From positions 186,001-250,000 of the forward strand of contig NZ_OBEH01000001.1 of assembly GCF_900215465.1 (NCBI RefSeq): a DNA stretch of 64,000 bases. The letters run 5' to 3'. This stretch comes from Flagellimonas pacifica (lineage in GTDB: Bacteria; Bacteroidota; Bacteroidia; Flavobacteriales; Flavobacteriaceae). Positions 49,647-57,956 of the stretch are shown here, piece by piece. The notes beneath the pieces are model-generated. The model saw nothing but the letters and a program-made list of their open reading frames with translations, ran no database searches and was not told where the DNA came from. Numbering within the stretch: the first letter of the stretch is position 1; each line of letters opens with the position of its first letter. Made by a program: the position numbers and the translations under genes.

Positions 49647-50489
49647 TTATTTAATCATCTTTAAATTTACCACTTCCTGTTCGGTTAAATGCCGCCAGTG
49701 GCCACGTGGCAGGTCTTTTTTGGTCAATCCTGCAAAAATCACCCTATCCAACTTGGTTACATTATAGCCCAAATGTTCAAAAGTACGGCGTACAATGCGG
49801 TTGCGGCCACTATGTATCTCAATGCCAACCTCCTTTTTGGGAGAACCTTGAATGTAGCTAACATCGTCTACTTTTACCGGTCCGTCCTCAAGCTCCAATC
49901 CTTCTTCAATTTTGCGCAGGTCAGAAAGAACCAAATTCTTATCCAAATGCACATGATAAATCTTGCGAACTCCATGTGTGGGATGCGTAAGTTTTTTGGT
50001 CAGATCTCCATCGTTGGTAAACAAAAGCAGTCCAGTAGTATTACGGTCCAAACGGCCCACAGGCAATAAACGTGATTTTGAAGCGCTGGAAACAAGCTCC
50101 ATTACCGTTCGCCGTCCCTTTTCGTCGTGGGTGGTTGTGATAAAGTTCTTCGGCTTGTTCAACAGTATGTACTCTTTTTTCTCTGGATTAAGTTTTCTCC
50201 CATCAAAACGGACATCATCGGTCAATTTTACTTTGTATCCCATTTCGGTAATCACCTTTCCGTTTACAGATACACTCCCTGCAGCTATGTAGGTGTCCGC
50301 TTCCCTTCGGGAACAGATTCCGGCATTGGCCACATAGCGATTTAACCGAATTTCATCGAGGTTTGAGTTCCTTACAGGCTTTTGAGGTTTTTTTCGAAAT
50401 CCTTCTTTTTTAGAGAATGGTTTCTTTGGATTTCGTTTTTGAGAGTTTCCAGAAGGCTTTCTACCTTTGTTATAGTCTGATTTCGCCAT
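49647..50489 (-). CDS. rluB: 23S rRNA pseudouridine synthase, RluB/RsuA family
   Basis: 280 residues: a Lys/Arg-rich tail of about 45 residues at the N-terminus, an S4 RNA-binding domain (IRLNRYVANAGICSRREADTYIAAGSVSVNGKVI) and a catalytic domain with the Asp in VGRLDRNTTGLLLFTNDGDL. It converts a uridine in large-subunit rRNA to pseudouridine. RluB, RluE, RluF and RsuA differ little in sequence, so the exact site is not certain. The N-terminal basic extension is usual in Flavobacteria. Likely cotranscribed with the small membrane protein that follows. Confidence 0.88.
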   Translation of the reverse strand: MAKSDYNKGRKPSGNSQKRNPKKPFSKKEGFRKKPQKPVRNSNLDEIRLNRYVANAGICSRREADTYIAAGSVSVNGKVITEMGYKVKLTDDVRFDGRKLNPEKKEYILLNKPKNFITTTHDEKGRRTVMELVSSASKSRLLPVGRLDRNTTGLLLFTNDGDLTKKLTHPTHGVRKIYHVHLDKNLVLSDLRKIEEGLELEDGPVKVDDVSYIQGSPKKEVGIEIHSGRNRIVRRTFEHLGYNVTKLDRVIFAGLTKKDLPRGHWRHLTEQEVVNLKMIK

Positions 50490-50602
50490 CAGTCATAAAT
50501 TTTTTGCAAAAATAGGGCTTTTTACTTCCCCAAACGTCTTGCGAACAATCATTTGCATGGCATTTTTAGTTTAAAATTCCCGAACTTCATTTTCTAATAG
50601 CC

Positions 50603-51709
50603 ATGCCAATGAAAACCATGATTAACTTTAACAAAACAACACTTCTTTTACTCACATTGGCACTTGCTTTTGCCTGCACAAATAGAAAAGAATTGTTTGT
50701 CGATTATTCAAATCCTCAAATTGTATACTCAGGTAGAATAGATTCATCAAAAGTTAAAAGGGTAGATTTATATTGGTCTGGCAGTTCTATTAAATTCAAT
50801 TTTGAGGGTGAATCAATTGCAGCATTGATTGAAGATGAAAAAGGGGACAATTATTTCAACATCATCATTGATGCCAATGACCCTTTTATTTTTCGTCCAG
50901 ATACCACTAAACGTTACCACCAACTAGCTTCTGGGTTATCAAAAGGAAGGCATTCCATTGAAATCTTTAAACGAACCGAATGGGATCGGGGAAAAACTTC
51001 CTTTTACGGATTTCAAATTGAAGGAAATGCCAAGATACTGCCCAAGTCTTCGCTCCTTAAAAGAAAAATAGAGTTTTATGGCAACTCCATAACAGCGGGT
51101 TATGCGATTGAGGATCTATCCGGAAAAGATTCTCCAGATAGCACATACACCAATAACTATTTAAGTTATGCCGCTATAACTGCTAGGCATTTTGATGCAA
51201 AGTATCAATGTATCTGTAAAAGTGGTATTGGTATAACGGTGAGTTGGCACCCTCTAATAATGCCTGAAATGTACGATAGATTGATTCCCACAGATTCTAC
51301 AAGCACATGGGATTTTTCTTTGTACAAACCTGATATTGTTGTGGTCAATTTGTTTCAAAATGATTCTTGGTTGATTAACATGCCAGAATATGAGGAGTTT
51401 AAGGTGAGGTTTGGTACTGAAGCTCCAGATGAAGATGAAATTATAGCTGCCTATCAAAAGTTCATTGCCAACATAAGACAAAAATATCCTGAAGCCAAAA
51501 TCATATGTTCGCTTGGATGTATGGATGCTACAAAAGAAGGTTCAAAATGGCCAGGTTATATTGAAAAAGCAGTTGCCAATTTAAATGACAAGGCTGTTTA
51601 TACTCATTTTATGCCCTATATCGAAGCTACCGCCCATCCTTCAATTAAAGATCAGGAAACAATGGCAAATGAGTTAATAAACTTTATTGAAAAAAACATT
51701 CACTGGTAG
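50603..51709 (+). CDS. CE2-like SGNH esterase, lipoprotein
   Basis: 368 residues. The N-terminus is a lipoprotein signal (LLTLALAFACTNRK). About 110 residues of beta-sandwich (VDLYWSGSSIKFNFEGESIAALIEDEKGDNYFNIIID, SLSKG-like turn LSKGRHSIEIFKRTEW) precede an SGNH hydrolase domain with the Ser in EFYGNSITAGY, Gly in KSGIGITVSW, Asn in NLFQNDSW and the His in ATAHPSIKDQETMA. This two-part layout is that of carbohydrate esterase family 2, which deacetylates xylan or other glycans. The start may be either of two ATGs six bases apart. Substrate not determinable. Confidence 0.8.
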   Translation: MPMKTMINFNKTTLLLLTLALAFACTNRKELFVDYSNPQIVYSGRIDSSKVKRVDLYWSGSSIKFNFEGESIAALIEDEKGDNYFNIIIDANDPFIFRPDTTKRYHQLASGLSKGRHSIEIFKRTEWDRGKTSFYGFQIEGNAKILPKSSLLKRKIEFYGNSITAGYAIEDLSGKDSPDSTYTNNYLSYAAITARHFDAKYQCICKSGIGITVSWHPLIMPEMYDRLIPTDSTSTWDFSLYKPDIVVVNLFQNDSWLINMPEYEEFKVRFGTEAPDEDEIIAAYQKFIANIRQKYPEAKIICSLGCMDATKEGSKWPGYIEKAVANLNDKAVYTHFMPYIEATAHPSIKDQETMANELINFIEKNIHW

Positions 51710-51779
51710 TTGGGAATTTTATCAATCCATAATCTGAATTCATCAATTAACCTTTGAATCTTTAGTTGAATTTTCCGAA

Positions 51780-51837
51780 CTTCACTTATCCGTCGATATA
51801 GTTCATTAAAACGAACCATATCTTAAACGTTATCTGC
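51780..51837 (+). repeat. Left flank element of cassette B (5' type)
   Basis: The first 52 bases match the minus strand of 28445-28496 at 49 positions. Arms GATAT-a-GTTC and GAAC-c-ATATC form a small stem. It ends 16 bases before the AraC start codon, so it may supply the promoter. Confidence 0.7.
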
Positions 51838-51853
51838 AAGCCCAAAACAACAA

Positions 51854-52783
51854 ATGAACCAAACGAGTAACATAGAAAAAATAACTTCAAAATCTTGGGA
51901 ATTAGACAAAATTCATATTTCCCATAATGTTATTGACTATAATGCTCTTGGAACAAATAAATCGAAGAATGAAACAGAATATGTTAGACTTCATTTCGGT
52001 TTACAAGGTTCGTATGACTTCAAATTTGCTCAACTTAATTCTTCTTTTCAACTTTCTGGACATCATAATAATATTATGTATTCAAATGGACTCGAAATAG
52101 AGGTTGAGAACAAAACGGAACGAATTGAAACTTTTGGAATTAATTTCACTACGGAATCATTCGTGGAAATAGCAAAAAATGGTAACGAACCGTTAAAGAG
52201 ACTTGCAGAAAAAGTAATGAATCGTGAAAACTCAATCTTATCTACTGAATGGAAAACCAATAATTTCAAGATTCAATCTGTAATTAACGAAATAATACAT
52301 TGTCAATATTCTAAAGAACTTAAAGATTTATTTCTACTTTCTAAAAGTATTGAACTCCTTGTACTTCAAGCTGAATTATATAATGAACACAAAACTCAGA
52401 ATTATATAAAGTCTCAAAAAGATAAAACTAAGTTAATAGAGGCTAAAGAATTATTGACAGGTCGAATAGAAAACCCACCAACCTTATGTGAACTTTCTAA
52501 ATTAGTAGCATTAAATGAGTACAAACTAAAAAAAGGCTTTAAAGAACTCTTCGGAACTACCGTTTTTGGCTACATTCATCAAGTTAGAATGGACTTAGCA
52601 AAAAGGTTATTACTTGGCACCTCAAAAACAGCAAAAGAAATTGCTTATGAAACAGGTTATGGTTCGCCACAACATTTTTCAAAAGCATTTAAAGAACAGT
52701 TTGGAATTCCTCCGAATAGTATAAGAAATGTTCCCGATTCTACAATCAAGAATAATGATGATTCATCAAATTTGAACACTTAA
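51854..52783 (+). CDS. AraC family transcriptional regulator (PchR-like)
   Basis: 309 residues. The C-terminal ~100 residues are a double helix-turn-helix of AraC type (LIEAKELLTGRIENPPTLCELSKLVALNEYKLKKGFKELFGTTVFGYIHQVRMDLAKRLLLGTSKTAKEIAYETGYGSPQHFSKAFKEQFGIPPNSIR). The N-terminal part (EYVRLHFGLQGSYDFKF, IETFGINFTTESFVEIAKNG) resembles PchR-like regulators that respond to siderophores or other small molecules. It begins 16 bases after the left flank of cassette B, and the SRPBCC gene follows after 17 bases, so the two form one unit. Confidence 0.85.
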   Translation: MNQTSNIEKITSKSWELDKIHISHNVIDYNALGTNKSKNETEYVRLHFGLQGSYDFKFAQLNSSFQLSGHHNNIMYSNGLEIEVENKTERIETFGINFTTESFVEIAKNGNEPLKRLAEKVMNRENSILSTEWKTNNFKIQSVINEIIHCQYSKELKDLFLLSKSIELLVLQAELYNEHKTQNYIKSQKDKTKLIEAKELLTGRIENPPTLCELSKLVALNEYKLKKGFKELFGTTVFGYIHQVRMDLAKRLLLGTSKTAKEIAYETGYGSPQHFSKAFKEQFGIPPNSIRNVPDSTIKNNDDSSNLNT

Positions 52784-52800
52784 TATAAAATTCAAAAAAG

Positions 52801-53241
52801 ATGGAAAAATCAATGATTATTGAAAAAACAGTAGATTTTAAAGTAAATAAAAAGCAAGTTTGGGATTTACTAACTAATCCAGAAAAGACAAAACTGTATA
52901 TGTTCGGTTGTGAAGTGTTATCTGATTGGACAATTGGAAGTGAAATAATTTGGAAAGGTAAAACGGAAGACGGACAGGAAATCATTCACGTAAAAGGAGA
53001 AATAACAGAAATTAAAAACGGAGAAAAAGTTTCTTTTACAATGCTTGACCCAAATATCGGAATTAAGGACATTCCTGAAAATTATGTTAATCTGACGTAT
53101 GAATTAAATGAATCTGAATCAGGAACAGTTCTTAAATTGACACAAGACTTTGCAGGAACAGAAAATGCTGAAAAAAGATATAACGAATCCGCTACTGGTT
53201 GGGATATGGTAATTGATGTGATGAAAAAGCTTGCTGACTGA
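52801..53241 (+). CDS. SRPBCC/AHSA1-type ligand-binding protein
   Basis: 146 residues of the START-like AHSA1 fold: SMIIEKTVDFKVNKKQVWDLLTNPEKTKLYMFGCEVLSDWTIGSEIIWKGK, IHVKGEITEIKNGEKVSFTMLDP, NLTYELNESESGTVLKLTQDFAGTENAEKRYNESATGWDMVIDVMKKLAD. The closing W...V..MKKL helix lines the family's hydrophobic pocket. Proteins of this group bind lipids or aromatic compounds or act as co-chaperones. It is paired with the AraC regulator and probably forms its response gene. Ligand unknown. Confidence 0.8.
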   Translation: MEKSMIIEKTVDFKVNKKQVWDLLTNPEKTKLYMFGCEVLSDWTIGSEIIWKGKTEDGQEIIHVKGEITEIKNGEKVSFTMLDPNIGIKDIPENYVNLTYELNESESGTVLKLTQDFAGTENAEKRYNESATGWDMVIDVMKKLAD

Positions 53242-53248
53242 AAAGCCA

Positions 53249-53383
53249 GCAGATAACAATGTATAAAAAACATAGGGCGGTTTAGGCTTAATTTGAAAGT
53301 CTGTGCTTATTTATAAAGTCGCCAAACCGAAACGTATCGCTTATTACCTGCCCTACGTTTCTTATACTAACCGATAAGTGACA
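53249..53383. repeat. Right flank element of cassette B (3' type), large imperfect palindrome
   Basis: GTATAAAAAACATAGGGC (53261-53278) and GCCCTACGTTTCTTATAC (53350-53367) are complementary at 16 of 18 positions. An inner pair GGTTT-a-GGC / GCC-AAACC (53279-53287 with 53321-53328) continues the stem. The inner end GCAGATAAC and outer end AACCGATAAGTGACA complete the element. A single strand would fold into a long hairpin, as integron attC sites do. Confidence 0.65.
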
Positions 53384-53427
53384 TACCTAAAAGTTTAGAA
53401 ATAATCCTAAAACAACACTCTCAAATC

Positions 53428-54378
53428 TTAATCCTTAAACGCAACCGTAGATTGTCGGCCCCTATTTACATTTAATTTGGTAACATCCGGTCTTGAATAA
53501 TGCCCTACCGGGTCAAAATTTTGTCGCTCTTCGTACACGCGGTTAAAATCCAACGTTTCATAGATCAGACCTTCTTTATCCACTATTGGTTCTACAATCC
53601 ATTCACCATCTGGTCCTGCAATGGCAGAGCCTCCATTGGCCAAAACTTTTGGTGCTCTTTCCAAAATCTTGCCCAGATGTGGAGTATCTTTTGGAAAATC
53701 TGAAGTCTGCATCAACGAAGAAACCGAAATCACAAAGCTTCGTGACTCCCTTGCAATAAACCGGGTAATATCTTTGGTGTTATGTAGTCCACCTGGCCAT
53801 ACGGCCACATGTAAATTCTCACCTTGACCATACAGTGCAGCGCGTGGTAGGGGCATCCAATTTTCCCAGCAATTTAGCCCTCCTACAGTAAATTGTTTTA
53901 AGGAATGTACTTGAAGTCCGTTTCCATCACCTGGAGCCCATGTTAAACGCTCATCATATGTTGGTTGCAATTTTCTATGCACAGATCTTATCTCCCCTTT
54001 TTGGTCAATGTATACCAAAGAGCAGTACAAACTATGACCGCCACGATCTTTGGCTCGCTCCATCATTCCTAAATAAATGGCCATCTTATGGGTTTTGGCC
54101 AGCTCACTAACGGCGTCCAGTTCCCCAGCCTCAATCTGAATGGAATTTCTGGCATAATGGGCGTGTAATTCCTTGTTTACCTTTAAATCCCATGCCGCAC
54201 CCTCAGTATAGGCCAACCAGAAAGGGTATCCTGGTAAAAAAGCTTCTCCAAAAACCAAAAGCTCTGCTTTTTCCGAAGCAGCCTCTAGAATTGTAGCCTC
54301 TATCTTGTTCAGCGTTGCCTTTTTATCCAACCAAACGGGGGCAACTTGTGCCATTGCCACTTTTAAAAGATTCTCCAT
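53428..54378 (-). CDS. Nitrilase family carbon-nitrogen hydrolase
   Basis: 316 residues. The catalytic triad is complete: E45 in VFGEAFLPGYP, K136 in HRKLQPTYDERL and C170 in GGLNCWENWMPLPR. HRKLQPT and NCWENWMPL are the marks of true nitrilases rather than amidases, so it probably turns an organic nitrile into the carboxylic acid and ammonia. No signal peptide. Its start codon shares one base with the stop of the UbiA gene, so it is part of the mevalonate/prenyl operon. The reason for that link is unclear, although indole-acetonitrile or cyano-compound detoxification would be possible. Confidence 0.87.
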   Translation of the reverse strand: MENLLKVAMAQVAPVWLDKKATLNKIEATILEAASEKAELLVFGEAFLPGYPFWLAYTEGAAWDLKVNKELHAHYARNSIQIEAGELDAVSELAKTHKMAIYLGMMERAKDRGGHSLYCSLVYIDQKGEIRSVHRKLQPTYDERLTWAPGDGNGLQVHSLKQFTVGGLNCWENWMPLPRAALYGQGENLHVAVWPGGLHNTKDITRFIARESRSFVISVSSLMQTSDFPKDTPHLGKILERAPKVLANGGSAIAGPDGEWIVEPIVDKEGLIYETLDFNRVYEERQNFDPVGHYSRPDVTKLNVNRGRQSTVAFKD

Positions 54379-55283
54379 TACAAAATCCGATTTAAGACCA
54401 AATCAACATCAATCAACAGTATACTAAAAACGCCAGCCACTATGATAAATTTTAGGATGTTGTGCAACCAAACATAGTGCTTTTTGCTTTTTGCTTTCCA
54501 TAACAGAATGATAAAAACTCCCAATAGGGCAATACAGAGTAGGAAATATAGGTACATATACCCAACATCAAAACTATTGATCAGCAACAATGCCGGAACA
54601 AGGGTAAGTATAACCAGCAATCCAACAAATACTTTAGAAACCTTGGGGCCATACATGATGGGGATGGTTTTGTAGTTTTGGGCCATATCTCCTGCCATGT
54701 TTTCCAAATCTTTGACTATTTCGCGGGCCAAAATCAACAAAAACAAGAACAGGGCATGCACAAAAATTACATTCTCAAAATTCTTATAATAAACAAAAAC
54801 CACAAAAAAGGGGGCAATGGCCAATGAAGCAGAAACCAGGTTGCCAATAAACGGAATACGTTTTAGCTTATGGGAATACAACCAAATTCCAAAAATATAG
54901 GTCGAGAAAAAGAATACCGCCCTAAATGAAATATAGCTTGCTGCAAACACCGCCAAAAAGTTCAGTATAAAATAAGTGGTAAGTTTAAACCGTTGACTCA
55001 CCAATCTATCCAACATACTTTTGGTTGGTTTGTTGATTAAATCTTTTTCGGCATCGTAAAAATTATTGATGATGTAGCCGCTTGCTATGACCAAGGCCGA
55101 AGCGGTAACAATAAGAAAAAGGTTTAAATCTAAAATTACATTGTACAAAGGTGAATCTGGAGAAAGTATATAAATGGAAGCTAAATATTGGGCCAGCGTA
55201 ATTATTAAAATATTATAGCCTCTAACTACAGAAAACAAACTCAGTAACTTGAACAGCAGGAGTTTATTTTTTCTGCTAAGCAT
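54378..55283 (-). CDS. UbiA family prenyltransferase
   Basis: 301 residues with about nine membrane helices. Both Asp-rich motifs are present: NNFYDAEKDLINKP (NxxxDxxxD) near residue 75 and REIVKDLENMAGD near residue 190. These bind the prenyl diphosphate through magnesium. Closest in layout to the geranylgeranylglycerol-phosphate-type enzymes annotated in Flavobacteriaceae, but quinone or other aromatic acceptors are possible. It lies 9 bases after the mevalonate kinase-like gene, in line with use of the isoprenoids made by that pathway. Confidence 0.8.
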   Translation of the reverse strand: MLSRKNKLLLFKLLSLFSVVRGYNILIITLAQYLASIYILSPDSPLYNVILDLNLFLIVTASALVIASGYIINNFYDAEKDLINKPTKSMLDRLVSQRFKLTTYFILNFLAVFAASYISFRAVFFFSTYIFGIWLYSHKLKRIPFIGNLVSASLAIAPFFVVFVYYKNFENVIFVHALFLFLLILAREIVKDLENMAGDMAQNYKTIPIMYGPKVSKVFVGLLVILTLVPALLLINSFDVGYMYLYFLLCIALLGVFIILLWKAKSKKHYVWLHNILKFIIVAGVFSILLIDVDLVLNRIL

Positions 55284-55292
55284 TTGACATTT

Positions 55293-56231
55293 TTAGAAGT
55301 TGTAGACCACCTCCAAATTGTACCCCTTGAGAGCCTTTTTGGCTTTATCAAAATCTTGTGTAAAGCCCAAAATATAACCTCCACCACCGGAACCGCAAAG
55401 TTTAAGGTAGTAATCGTTCGTATCTATCCCTTGTTGCCAAAGTTGGTGGAACTTAGAGGGAATCATTGGTTTAAAATGATCAAAAACCACATGGGAAAGT
55501 TGTTTTAGGTTTCCAAACAGAGACTTTACATTTCCGTTCAGAAAATCTTCAACACAGGCATCTGTATGCTTAATGAATTGATTTTTCACCATACTTCTAA
55601 ACCCTTCCTGCTTCATTTTCTCCATAAAAATCTGAACCATAGGGGCAGTCTCACCGGTCATCCCGCTGTCCAATAAAAATACCGCACCTTTTCCTTCTTT
55701 ATTTTGTGATGGGATACTTGTTGATTCAATGTTATCTTTTGAATTGATAAGAATGGGTAAGCTCAAATAACTGTTCAATGGATCCAAACCGGACGATTTT
55801 CCATGGAAGAAAGATTCCATTTTCCCGAAAATCTCCTTTAATTTCAGCAATTTTTCACGGGTCAAGTTCTCTAAGACAGTAATCTTATCGGTAGCATATT
55901 TATCGTAAACAGCGGCCACTAATGCCCCACTACTCCCTATACCATACCCTTGCGGAATAGAGCTGTCAAAATACATTCCTTTGGCAACATCATTCTCCAA
56001 AGCTTCAAGATCAAAAGAAACCAGACCTTGCTCTTCGCTCTCCAATTTTCTAAGATAATCCACATAAGATTTTAAGCTTTCATTGGATTTCTTTGCCTGT
56101 TCAGATGGATTTTCATCGGTTTTTAAAGCTCCTTTGAAAAAATTATAGGGAATGGAAAGTCCCTTGGAATCTTTGATGATTCCATACTCCCCAAATAGAA
56201 GAATCTTAGAATAAAATAATGGTCCTTTCAT
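55293..56231 (-). CDS. GHMP kinase, mevalonate kinase-like
   Basis: 312 residues. The start (PLFYSKILLFGEYGIIKDSKGLSIPY) and the ATP loop (IPQGYGIGSSGALVAAVYDKYA) are typical of mevalonate kinase; GMTGETAPMVQIF and KLCGSGGGGYILGFT form the third motif with GSGGGG. It phosphorylates mevalonate, or possibly phosphomevalonate, since the two kinases are alike in this phylum. mvaD lies 63 bases upstream on the same strand and the UbiA gene follows, so the operon joins isoprenoid precursor synthesis to prenyl transfer. Confidence 0.85.
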   Translation of the reverse strand: MKGPLFYSKILLFGEYGIIKDSKGLSIPYNFFKGALKTDENPSEQAKKSNESLKSYVDYLRKLESEEQGLVSFDLEALENDVAKGMYFDSSIPQGYGIGSSGALVAAVYDKYATDKITVLENLTREKLLKLKEIFGKMESFFHGKSSGLDPLNSYLSLPILINSKDNIESTSIPSQNKEGKGAVFLLDSGMTGETAPMVQIFMEKMKQEGFRSMVKNQFIKHTDACVEDFLNGNVKSLFGNLKQLSHVVFDHFKPMIPSKFHQLWQQGIDTNDYYLKLCGSGGGGYILGFTQDFDKAKKALKGYNLEVVYNF

Positions 56232-56294
56232 TTATGCTTTCTAAAATACAAATAATTTGCCCCGCTTGTGCTATCTAACGGCAAACAGTGCTGA

Positions 56295-57389
56295 TCATTG
56301 GGTGTTTTCCAATAGTTTTCGCGCTCCATTGCCAATTCGGTCGCAAATATAGTGCCCATTCTCACAATGCGCAACCAATTCATCCTGAATAAATTGGATT
56401 GCCTTTTCTTTTGCCGACTCTGGATAGAGTACATGAACATTGGCTCCAGCATCCAAGGTAAAACAAATAGGAATTTTGGTGTCTTTTCTGTAATCCCAAA
56501 TCTTATTGATAATCTGTAAGGTATCCGGTTTCATCAAAATAAAATAAGGCATACTTGTCATCATCATAGCATGAAGTGTCAACGCCTCACTTTCCACCAC
56601 TTTGATAAAGCCTTCTAAATTTCCTTCTGAAAAAATGGTTTTTAAATTCTCCATATTTTCATGGGCCTGCCCAAAACGTCTTTCTGCATATGGATGGTTG
56701 TGCATTAAATTATGCCCAACTGAACTACTTACTTGCTTCTGACCTTTATGTACCAATAAAATGGTATCATGAAAATTCTTAAAAACAGGATTTACTTTGA
56801 ATGGATATTTAATTCCATATAAATTTGAACTATCGGCAATTGGCTTATGTTCTCCCCACTGAATCAAATCTCCTTCAATGCTTCTGCAGGCACTTCCAGA
56901 ACCTAATCTGGCCAAAAATGAGGCTTTTCTATTGAAAAAATCCTTGCCCATTTCTGGATTCATCACTTTCTCCATATCCACCAGACACAATGCCAAGGCT
57001 GCCATTCCGCTAGCTGAGGAAGCAATTCCGCTACTATGGGGAAAGGAATTTGAGGTTTCAATTTTGAAGTGATATGATTTCAAAAACGGAATGTACCTTT
57101 CAATCCGTTCAAAAAAAACCTGAATTTTGGGCTTAAAATCCTCTTTGGACTTTCCTTCTAAAAATAGATCAAAAGAAAATTGGGAAGTATCTTTTTTTCT
57201 GGTAAAGAAAATAGTAGTGGTTGTAGCACAGGCATCCAACGTAAAACTCACTGATGGATTGGCTGGAATCTGATTTGTTTTTTTTCCCCAATATTTAACC
57301 AAAGCAATATTACTGGGCGCTTTCCACGTAACCTTACCTTCTGTAGGTAAATTAGTATATGGGTCGGGCAGAAAATCTGTCTCGGTCAT
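56295..57389 (-). CDS. mvaD: Diphosphomevalonate decarboxylase
   Basis: About 364 residues from the Met at 57389 (MTETDFLP); an in-frame ATG at 57434 adds an unlikely extension. VTWKAPSNIALVKYWGKKTNQIPANPSVSFTLD is the diagnostic N-terminus of the enzyme. FPHSSGIASSASGMAALALCL is the ATP loop, and CFTLDAGANVHVLYP contains the catalytic Asp region (D/A-G-A-N). It decarboxylates mevalonate diphosphate to isopentenyl diphosphate, the last mevalonate-specific step. First gene of the minus-strand operon; the promoter should lie in the 93 bases shared with divergent tspO. Confidence 0.92.
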   Translation of the reverse strand: MTETDFLPDPYTNLPTEGKVTWKAPSNIALVKYWGKKTNQIPANPSVSFTLDACATTTTIFFTRKKDTSQFSFDLFLEGKSKEDFKPKIQVFFERIERYIPFLKSYHFKIETSNSFPHSSGIASSASGMAALALCLVDMEKVMNPEMGKDFFNRKASFLARLGSGSACRSIEGDLIQWGEHKPIADSSNLYGIKYPFKVNPVFKNFHDTILLVHKGQKQVSSSVGHNLMHNHPYAERRFGQAHENMENLKTIFSEGNLEGFIKVVESEALTLHAMMMTSMPYFILMKPDTLQIINKIWDYRKDTKIPICFTLDAGANVHVLYPESAKEKAIQFIQDELVAHCENGHYICDRIGNGARKLLENTQ

Positions 57390-57482
57390 TGGAAAAATAT
57401 TTGGGCAAATATAAATGATACTGTTTGCTTCCAATGAGGCGGATACAAATAAATTCTTATTTTAGACGGAGTTGCACCAATC

Positions 57483-57956
57483 ATGAAGAAAAAAGTAATC
57501 TACATTACTATAAGCGTTGCTATTTGTCTCCTCATTGGGTTTCTGTCCAGTTTTGCCACCCAAAGTTCAGTAAACGATTGGTACCTTACCTTGAACAAGC
57601 CAGATTTTAATCCTCCTAACGCTGTATTCGCACCTGTGTGGACCATGCTTTATATTTTGATGGGTATTGCTGCTGGCATTGTTTGGTCTAAAGGGTTTCA
57701 TCATATTTGGGTAAAGACCGCTTTGTATCACTTTGGATTTCAACTACTCTTTAATGCCTTATGGAGTATTGTATTCTTCGGGTTGAAGAACCCTCTGGGA
57801 GCTCTCTTCATTATTATGGTGTTGCTCACCTTGATTATATTGACCATTAAATGGTTTAAAGTTGTAAGCAAAACTGCGGCTTATCTCTTAGTGCCCTATT
57901 TGCTTTGGATTTGCTTTGCAACCCTCTTGAACTACAAAATCTGGGAACTGAACTAG
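57483..57956 (+). CDS. tspO: TspO/MBR family protein
   Basis: 157 residues and five membrane helices, the standard TspO size. WYLTLNKPDFNPPNAVFAPVWTMLYILMGIAAGIVW and FQLLFNALWSIVFFGLKNPLGALFIIMVL are the conserved tryptophan-rich segments around the porphyrin/cholesterol pocket, with LLVPYLLWICFATLLNYKIWELN at the end. TspO proteins bind tetrapyrroles and are linked to stress and light responses. Divergent from mvaD. Its last four bases overlap the end of the DUF1697 gene on the other strand. Confidence 0.93.
   Translation: MKKKVIYITISVAICLLIGFLSSFATQSSVNDWYLTLNKPDFNPPNAVFAPVWTMLYILMGIAAGIVWSKGFHHIWVKTALYHFGFQLLFNALWSIVFFGLKNPLGALFIIMVLLTLIILTIKWFKVVSKTAAYLLVPYLLWICFATLLNYKIWELN

Larger units (their letters stand above)
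51780..53383. mobile_element. Putative cassette B (AraC-SRPBCC module)
   Basis: Left flank from CTTCACTTATCCG (51780) to GTTATCTGC (51829-51837). Right flank, read on the minus strand, from TGTCACTTATCGGTT (53383) to GTTATCTGC (53257-53249). The two flanks share both ends in inverted orientation. The enclosed AraC and SRPBCC genes are visibly richer in A and T than the flanking rluB and nitrilase genes. No transposase or integrase is present. Confidence 0.55.

Noticed and set aside
53249..53383. Integron attC site
   Set aside because: The fold is similar, but the GTTRRRY and RYYYAAC core sequences are missing and the flanks of each cassette are inverted, not direct.
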